This document shows, one piece after another, positions 5,786-9,974 of a stretch of 9,974 nt of DNA (within the stretch, counting starts at the first letter, position 1; each line of letters opens with the position of its first letter). Source of the DNA: Tigheibacillus jepli (lineage in GTDB: Bacteria > Bacillota > Bacilli > Bacillales > Amphibacillaceae); contig NZ_JAROCA010000083.1 of the NCBI RefSeq assembly GCF_030732005.1, positions 1-9,974 on the forward strand. The letters are read 5' to 3'. The notes under the pieces are model-generated. The model did no database searches, was not told where the DNA came from, and saw only the letters and a list, made by a program, of their open reading frames with translations. The position numbers and the translations under genes were made by a program.

Positions 5786-6600
5786 GTGCGTTAGCCTAAG
5801 AACCTTGATTTGACTATACCGCAAACGGGCCATGTTGCGGGTGCGAAATGTTCCCGGCTCAATGAAATGTGGCCACACAATTTCAGTAAAAGTCAGGCAG
5901 TTTTTAGTCTTAAAACTGAAGGGTTATGTTGAGAAGTCGAATGATGAGGTAACGCTCTGAAAGGCTTCCCCTGCGTCGAGAAGCACGCTGCTTGGTAAGT
6001 AGTAGTGTGTTATAAGCTCGTCTAATAGGTGCAAGAATTTACCGTAACAGTTTTGGCTGACGAAAGCCTACCCGATGGGGTGGTGTAAATCATGGTGCTT
6101 GGGTTGAACAGATATGGTGAGAATGCAATGTAAAATACAATAACATAATGTATTGCTGACAAACTTCTGAATGTACGGGTCTAGACGCGCGTTATATAGA
6201 AATGTATTTACTACCAAATGTAGGGTTAGCTATGGATGAGTAAGAATCCGGAATATGAAAGCCCATCTTGTGTTATAGGCACATGCAATGCTAACAGGCT
6301 CATAGGAAGCACCTAAGTTTGTTCCATAATAGATGTAACTTAACGTTGTAAGCTGATAACGTGGAGGGCTTACTCCTAGTGAAGCGTTGGAGGGGAAAAC
6401 ATTTGTGAAAATAGCGAATGTATAACTTTTCTTCATATCAGTGAAAGTGGTGGCACAGTACCGTTGAAGCGTGTAATGAACGTGGAGGGATAGCCACTAG
6501 ACTAATAAAAGATTCATTCAACCATGCAAGACAGTTCTTCAACGATTAATAAGGTTCTTGTGAGACTAATAGAGGTTCAGCTCCAAAAGGAGCCACCGAC
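5786..6600 (+). ncRNA. Group II intron RNA, 5' domains (I-III and start of IV)
   Basis: No gene is seen in these 815 nt; stop codons are dense, and the short minus-strand frame at 6230-6436 has no coding character. The position between GTGCG and the maturase gene is that of the ribozyme's domains I to III. GGTTAGC at 6224-6230 is complementary to GCTAACC at 5778-5784, which ends one base before the proposed 5' splice site, as an exon-binding site 1 should be. The expected pairing at the very last exon base is missing (G opposite G). I did not derive a full secondary structure. Confidence 0.6.
6580..6600 (+). promoter_or_regulatory. Hairpin covering the ribosome binding site of the maturase gene
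   Basis: GCTCC (6580-6584) and GGAGC (6589-6593) form a perfect 5-bp stem with an AAAA loop. The stem contains the GGAG of the Shine-Dalgarno AAAGGAG (6586-6592), 8 nt before the TTG start. In the lactococcal Ll.LtrB intron, domain IVa similarly holds the ribosome binding site and is the protein's own binding site, which represses its translation. The same role here is inferred. Confidence 0.5.
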
Positions 6601-8418
6601 TTGTTAAAACGAAAGAAACTGAGGCACAATGAGTATTATGACATGCAATCTCATTTTGATTCTTTATACGCTCAGAGTGCTAATGGTCAAAACTTTTATG
6701 GATTACTTGATTTAATGCAATCCGATGAGAATATTCGATTAGCTTATCGCAATATTAAACGAAATACCGGCAGTAATACAGCTGGATTTGATGGATTAAC
6801 GATTAAAGATATAAAGCGATTACCTGTGTCAGCTGTTATCTCAACGATACAACGAATGTTTGAACATTATATACCCAAAGCTGTTCGGCGAGTTTTCATT
6901 CCCAAGGCAAATGGTAAAATGCGTCCTCTGGGAATTCCAACTATTTGGGATAGATTGTTCCAACAGTGTATTTATCAAGTGCTTGAACCAGTATGTGAAG
7001 CGAGGTTCCATAAACATAGCTACGGTTTCAGACCAAACCGCAATACTCATCATGCGAAGGCTAGGATGGAAACGCTCATTAATCGCGCTTGCCTATATCA
7101 CTGTGTGGATGTTGATATAAAAGGATTCTTTGATAATGTAGACCATTCCAAGTTAATCAAACAAATGTGGTCACTTGGCATTCGGGATAAAGCATTGCTT
7201 TCCATTATCTCACGTCTCTTAAAGGCTGAAATCATTGGAGAAGGCTTCCCAATGAAAGGAACACCCCAAGGCGGAATTTTATCCCCTCTTCTATCTAATA
7301 TTGTATTAAATGAACTAGATTGGTGGGTTAGTAATCAATGGGAAACTTTTGAAACAAGAAAGCCATATAAATCGTACGCTGGCAGATATAATGCATTGAA
7401 ACAATCGAATTTGAAACACTGCTATATCGTAAGATATGCGGATGATTTTAAAATCCTTTGCCGCACTCGCTCACAAGCAATTAAAATGTATCACGCAGTG
7501 AGAGATTTTCTTCAGGCAAGGCTTCGCCTTGAAATTAGTGAAGAAAAATCGAAAGTGGTCAACTTAAAGAAAAACTCATCAGAGTTTTTAGGCTTCCGTC
7601 TTAAAGCACACAGAAAACGGACGAAAAGCAGGACTCTTTATGTCGCACGTTCACACATGACAAAGAAAGTACTCAAAAATGCACAGATAAAGCTCAAACA
7701 AGCAATAAAGGGGATCCAGAAACACCAATCACCCGAAAATGTTTGGCGATTCAATATGGCTGTGATGGGAATACAAAATTATTATTCCGCAGCGTCTCGC
7801 ATTACAATAGACTTAAATGAGCTGGGCAATCGTCTTAATAAAACGTTATATAATCGTTTAAAAGAAATGAGAAAAGAAGCAACGTTTAAGGACCTCACGA
7901 AATCTTTACAGAAACGTTATAAGGGGTATGAATGCAAACTCTATAAAATAAAAGGAATGGTACTTGTTCCAATCCATGCCCAACGTTGTAAGGTGAATCT
8001 TAATTTCTCTCAATCAATCTGTAGCTATACTACCAAAGGTAGAAGTATAATTCACCGAAACTTGCGAGCAATTAATAAACAGTTACTTGCTTATGTGATG
8101 AAACAATATATACCGAGTCGTTCTATCGAATACAATGATAATCGGATTAGCCGATTTATTGCGCAATACGGGAAATGTGCTATTACAGGAATTGAATTAG
8201 GGATGGATGATTGGCACTGCCATCATAAAACACCGTTTCATCTCACACAAGATGATTCATACGGGAATTTAATGATACTGCACCAATCTGTTCATCGCCT
8301 CATTCACATGAGACATCAAGAGAAAATACAAGTGGCTTTAAAAGCACTCAAATTAAATGAACAGCAACTCAAAAAGGTTAATGAATTGCGTGAGCAATGC
8401 CTAAACGAAGCAATCTGA
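6601..8418 (+). CDS. ltrA: Group II intron reverse transcriptase/maturase with HNH endonuclease domain
   Basis: A 605-residue intron-encoded protein that helps the intron RNA fold and splice, cuts the target DNA and copies the intron back. The N-terminal RT0 motif is near 61-75 (AGFDGLTIKDI). The fingers and palm follow: RRVFIPKANGKMRPLGIP (96-113), the metal-binding Asp172 in DIKGFFDNVD, GTPQGGILSPLLSN (220-233), the active site YADD (279-282), and FLGF (329-332). Domain X (thumb/maturase) covers about 375-450, including the MGIQNYYSAAS segment. The end holds an HNH-type DNA-binding/endonuclease region (about 520-572) with HCHH (539-542), Asn556 and His561/565/569. Only one Cys of the usual first CxxC is present (CAITG) and the second pair is also incomplete. 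Translation starts at TTG (6601), supported by AAAGGAG 8 nt upstream. It is complete and probably could be made, although its host intron seems to be broken. Confidence 0.93.
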   Translation: MLKRKKLRHNEYYDMQSHFDSLYAQSANGQNFYGLLDLMQSDENIRLAYRNIKRNTGSNTAGFDGLTIKDIKRLPVSAVISTIQRMFEHYIPKAVRRVFIPKANGKMRPLGIPTIWDRLFQQCIYQVLEPVCEARFHKHSYGFRPNRNTHHAKARMETLINRACLYHCVDVDIKGFFDNVDHSKLIKQMWSLGIRDKALLSIISRLLKAEIIGEGFPMKGTPQGGILSPLLSNIVLNELDWWVSNQWETFETRKPYKSYAGRYNALKQSNLKHCYIVRYADDFKILCRTRSQAIKMYHAVRDFLQARLRLEISEEKSKVVNLKKNSSEFLGFRLKAHRKRTKSRTLYVARSHMTKKVLKNAQIKLKQAIKGIQKHQSPENVWRFNMAVMGIQNYYSAASRITIDLNELGNRLNKTLYNRLKEMRKEATFKDLTKSLQKRYKGYECKLYKIKGMVLVPIHAQRCKVNLNFSQSICSYTTKGRSIIHRNLRAINKQLLAYVMKQYIPSRSIEYNDNRISRFIAQYGKCAITGIELGMDDWHCHHKTPFHLTQDDSYGNLMILHQSVHRLIHMRHQEKIQVALKALKLNEQQLKKVNELREQCLNEAI

Positions 8419-8473
8419 TTTTACACTTCATCTTGCATATACATAAAAATATTGAATGAATTGGATTAGTTGG

Positions 8474-8501
8474 AACGCCGTATGCGGTGAAAGCCGCACG
8501 T
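8474..8501 (+). ncRNA. Partial domain V of the group II intron
   Basis: AACGCCGTA leads into TGCGGT (8483-8488), a GAAA tetraloop (8489-8492), GCCGCA (8493-8498) and the CG bulge (8499-8500). This is the upper helix and bulge of group II domain V, with CGC (8476-8478) as the likely catalytic triad. The lower helix should continue on the 3' side with something like TACGGTG to pair with CGCCGTA. Here it reads T then CAGACTGTC and does not pair. The catalytic hairpin is therefore incomplete. Confidence 0.72.
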
Positions 8502-9905
8502 CAGACTGTCTAACAATTATTAAAAACTTTTGTTTTTTGCATGAAAATGAGTGACCTTTGTCGAATCTCTTTATTAAAGGAGATGAGGCGTATGCCATAT
8601 ATCGAAGGTGAAGATAGACATCAAATTTATTTACTGCCAAATACGTTGGACGACTTTGTAAATGAAGAAAATCCTGTCCGAGTCATCGATGCTTACATCG
8701 ATAGTTTGAACCTGGAAGAATTGGGATTTCAAGTCTATTCGGGTACCAAAGCAGGGCAAAAACCTTATCGCCGTGAAGATCTTCTCAAGCTCTATCTTTA
8801 CTGTTATATGAATGGCATTCGTTCCTCCCGCAAGATGGAAACGGAAACGAAAAGAAATATTGAACTGATGTGGCTAATTGGCAAGCTCCAGCCGGACCAC
8901 GGCACTCTATCAGCTTTCATGAAGAATAACAAAACAGCCATAAAAAAGCTGTTTAAAGAGTTCACCTTAATGTTAAAAGGATTCGGGTTAATCGATGGTC
9001 AACTTGTCGCGATTGACGGCACAAAACTAAAGGCTAACTGCTCTAAAAAGCAACACTTTAATGCCAATATCATCAGTAAAAAGCTAGACCATATCGATGA
9101 AAAAATCGATGCATATTTGCGTGACTTTTTAACGGAGGATAATCGCCAAAAAAAGCAGGAAATCATAGAAAAATTAGAGGTCTATCAAGAAAGAATGCAC
9201 GAACTGCAGGTAATTAAACAAGAACTCAAGGAAACAGGTGAAAAACAGCTTTGCATTACTGATCCGGATGCCAAATCAATGAAAAATAACGGGAAACATG
9301 AAGTATGTTTTAATGTCCAAACTGCGGTGGACAGTAAGTATAAACTAATTGTGGACTGCGATACAGTCAATGATGTTAATGATCAAGGACAGCTGTCTAA
9401 TATGGTGAGTAAAACCAAACAAGTTTTTCGTGATCAGAAAACTTCAATTCTGGCTGATACAGGATATTATAATTACCTTGAAATAATCGACGTTGTCGAT
9501 GAAAACACCGAACTCTCAATTAAGCCTCAAAAGGGAAAGAAAAATAAAGTAGCCAGTGGATTTGATAAAGAGAACTTTGAATATGATGCTGTGAACGATA
9601 GATATACTTGCCCGTTGGGTTATGAATTACCTTTTAAATGGAATGGAAAACAAAATGGAAAAGAGTATAGGCGTTACACTTGCGAAGCCTTCGATATTTG
9701 TGGAAAAAAGGAGTTCTGTACGACTGCCAAAGGAGGAAGGGCGGTAACCAGGCTTAAAGACGAAGAAGTGATCGAACGGATTGCCGAAAATACGCGTAAT
9801 CAAAGCCATATTTATAAACAAAGAGCGGCAATCGTTGAGCACCCTTTCGGGACGATGAAACGTCACTTGGGCTATACATACTTTTTAACACGAGGGTTGG
9901 ATAGG
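8502..9905 (+). mobile_element. IS1182-family insertion sequence, right end missing
   Basis: The element carries a transposase of the IS1182 family (8592 onward). Its left end is placed at about 8502, where the domain V match stops, and it begins CAGACTGTCTAAC. These bases contain the small dyad AGAC-T-GTCT. The right inverted repeat is not in the window, because transposase homology stops at about 9905 where a different sequence begins. From memory, IS1182 elements often insert in or next to hairpins; domain V is one. The left boundary is exact only to a few bases. Confidence 0.6.
8522..8537. terminator. Weak AT-rich hairpin before the transposase gene
   Basis: AAAAAC (8522-8527) pairs with GTTTTT (8532-8537) around TTTT. 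It lies between the IS left end and the transposase start, where many insertion sequences carry a stop against outside transcription. With five A-T pairs and one C-G pair it is too weak to assert a function. Confidence 0.2.
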
Positions 9906-9932
9906 TTACACTTAGTTGGACAGATTCGCTAA
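8592..9932 (+). CDS. IS1182-family DDE transposase, C-terminus replaced by a later insertion
   Basis: The 446-codon frame encodes a cut-and-paste type transposase. The N-terminal part (MPYIEGEDRHQIYLLPNTLD, then YRREDLLKLYLY and GIRSSRKMETE) and the catalytic residues Asp142 (VAIDGTKLKAN), Asp289 (ILADTGYYNY) and Glu416 in Y..R....E......K (YKQRAAIVEHPFGTMK) are those of IS1182 members. A charged coiled-coil-like insert (about 160-215) and Cys340/364/370/376, a likely zinc site, lie between them. The start is at 8592, with AAAGGAG (8576-8582) 9 nt upstream; an in-frame ATG at 8541 has no site. After FLTRGLDR (residue 438, near 9905) the frame reads LHLVGQIR and stops, where the family normally continues with a helix like AYNLKR. 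I infer interruption by another element; activity is doubtful. Confidence 0.85.
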   Translation: MPYIEGEDRHQIYLLPNTLDDFVNEENPVRVIDAYIDSLNLEELGFQVYSGTKAGQKPYRREDLLKLYLYCYMNGIRSSRKMETETKRNIELMWLIGKLQPDHGTLSAFMKNNKTAIKKLFKEFTLMLKGFGLIDGQLVAIDGTKLKANCSKKQHFNANIISKKLDHIDEKIDAYLRDFLTEDNRQKKQEIIEKLEVYQERMHELQVIKQELKETGEKQLCITDPDAKSMKNNGKHEVCFNVQTAVDSKYKLIVDCDTVNDVNDQGQLSNMVSKTKQVFRDQKTSILADTGYYNYLEIIDVVDENTELSIKPQKGKKNKVASGFDKENFEYDAVNDRYTCPLGYELPFKWNGKQNGKEYRRYTCEAFDICGKKEFCTTAKGGRAVTRLKDEEVIERIAENTRNQSHIYKQRAAIVEHPFGTMKRHLGYTYFLTRGLDRLHLVGQIR

Positions 9933-9974
9933 GGTCATATATGCTTAATTAATAAAAGTCAGGAGAGAATCATT
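9906..9974 (+). mobile_element. Left end of a further insertion element, cut by the window edge
   Basis: From about 9906 the sequence no longer fits the transposase gene. It looks like the leader of a new gene: TGGACA (9917-9922; 5 of 6 to the -35), 17 bp, TATGCT (9940-9945; 4 of 6 to the -10), then AGGAGAG (9961-9967) and 7 nt to the edge. A start codon right after 9974 would be well placed. A promoter and ribosome binding site within ~70 bp of a boundary inside a transposase gene is what the left end of another insertion sequence looks like. The family cannot be told from this much sequence; IS3-like is a guess. Confidence 0.45.

Larger units (their letters stand above)
5786..8501 (+). mobile_element. 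Group II intron with LtrA-type protein, 3' end cut inside domain V
   Basis: The 5' end is placed at GTGCG (5786-5790), which fits the bacterial consensus GUGYG. About 815 nt of non-coding, structured-looking sequence (domains I to III and the start of IV) precede the reverse transcriptase gene at 6601-8418. A domain V hairpin starts at about 8474. Group II introns are retroelements that splice as ribozymes and insert by target-primed reverse transcription with their own protein. Domain V loses its complement after position 8501 and no domain VI with a bulged adenosine follows, so I infer that the intron is truncated by the IS1182-type element to its right and can no longer splice. The 5' boundary is inferred from the consensus and from a possible exon-binding pairing. 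Confidence 0.75.

Noticed and set aside
6230..6436. Minus-strand frame of 68 codons inside the intron's 5' part
   Set aside because: It lies in ribozyme sequence, has no ribosome binding site and resembles nothing I know.
8541..8591. Upstream ATG for the IS1182 transposase
   Set aside because: There is no ribosome binding site before it, while AAAGGAG fits the ATG at 8592 and the family start.
1..9974. CRISPR arrays, tRNA or rRNA genes, toxin-antitoxin or phage-defence genes
   Set aside because: No regularly spaced repeats, no cloverleaf or rRNA-like segments, and no recognisable defence proteins were seen.

Overview
The window looks like an accessory region of a low-to-mid GC Bacillota genome, most likely a Bacillus/Paenibacillus/Brevibacillus-type organism. 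The reasons are strong AGGAGG-type ribosome binding sites, intrinsic terminators, a BceRS-BceAB-type antimicrobial-peptide module, and a group II intron and IS1182-type element of kinds common in that phylum. The species cannot be named from the sequence alone.

Left flank (1-631): debris of mobile DNA. It holds the first ~23 codons of an IstA-like (IS21 family) gene on the minus strand, broken at about position 72. Next come a 9-bp inverted repeat that may mark the IS end, a perfect 21-bp palindrome (218-262), and the C-terminal helix-turn-helix tail of a serine recombinase carrying an internal stop (282-449). A possible operator and promoter for the two-component genes follow.

Centre (632-5390): one intact, self-contained resistance module on the plus strand. 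It consists of an OmpR-type response regulator, an intramembrane-sensing histidine kinase, an intrinsic terminator, a strong promoter with regulator-like half-sites, an ABC ATPase, an overlapping FtsX-type permease with a large extracellular domain, and a final terminator. By family knowledge, the permease complex and kinase sense a peptide antibiotic such as bacitracin or a lantibiotic. The regulator then activates the promoter at about 2493-2521 and so raises production of the transporter. Which paralogue or drug is involved cannot be read from the sequence.

Right flank (5391-9974): AT-richer, nested mobile elements. A frameshifted remnant of a small membrane protein (5550-5748) comes first. 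Next is a group II intron starting at GTGCG (5786), with a full-length reverse transcriptase/maturase/HNH protein (6601-8418, TTG start). The intron appears to be cut inside catalytic domain V at about 8501 by an IS1182-type element. That element's transposase is in turn cut near its C-terminus (about 9905) by a further insertion, whose promoter and ribosome binding site run off the right edge.

I see no wholly new system. The most interesting signals are the element-within-element-within-element arrangement, the domain V disruption, the hairpin over the maturase ribosome binding site, and regulator-like TGACA/TGTCA boxes shared between the transporter promoter and the region before the small membrane pseudogene.
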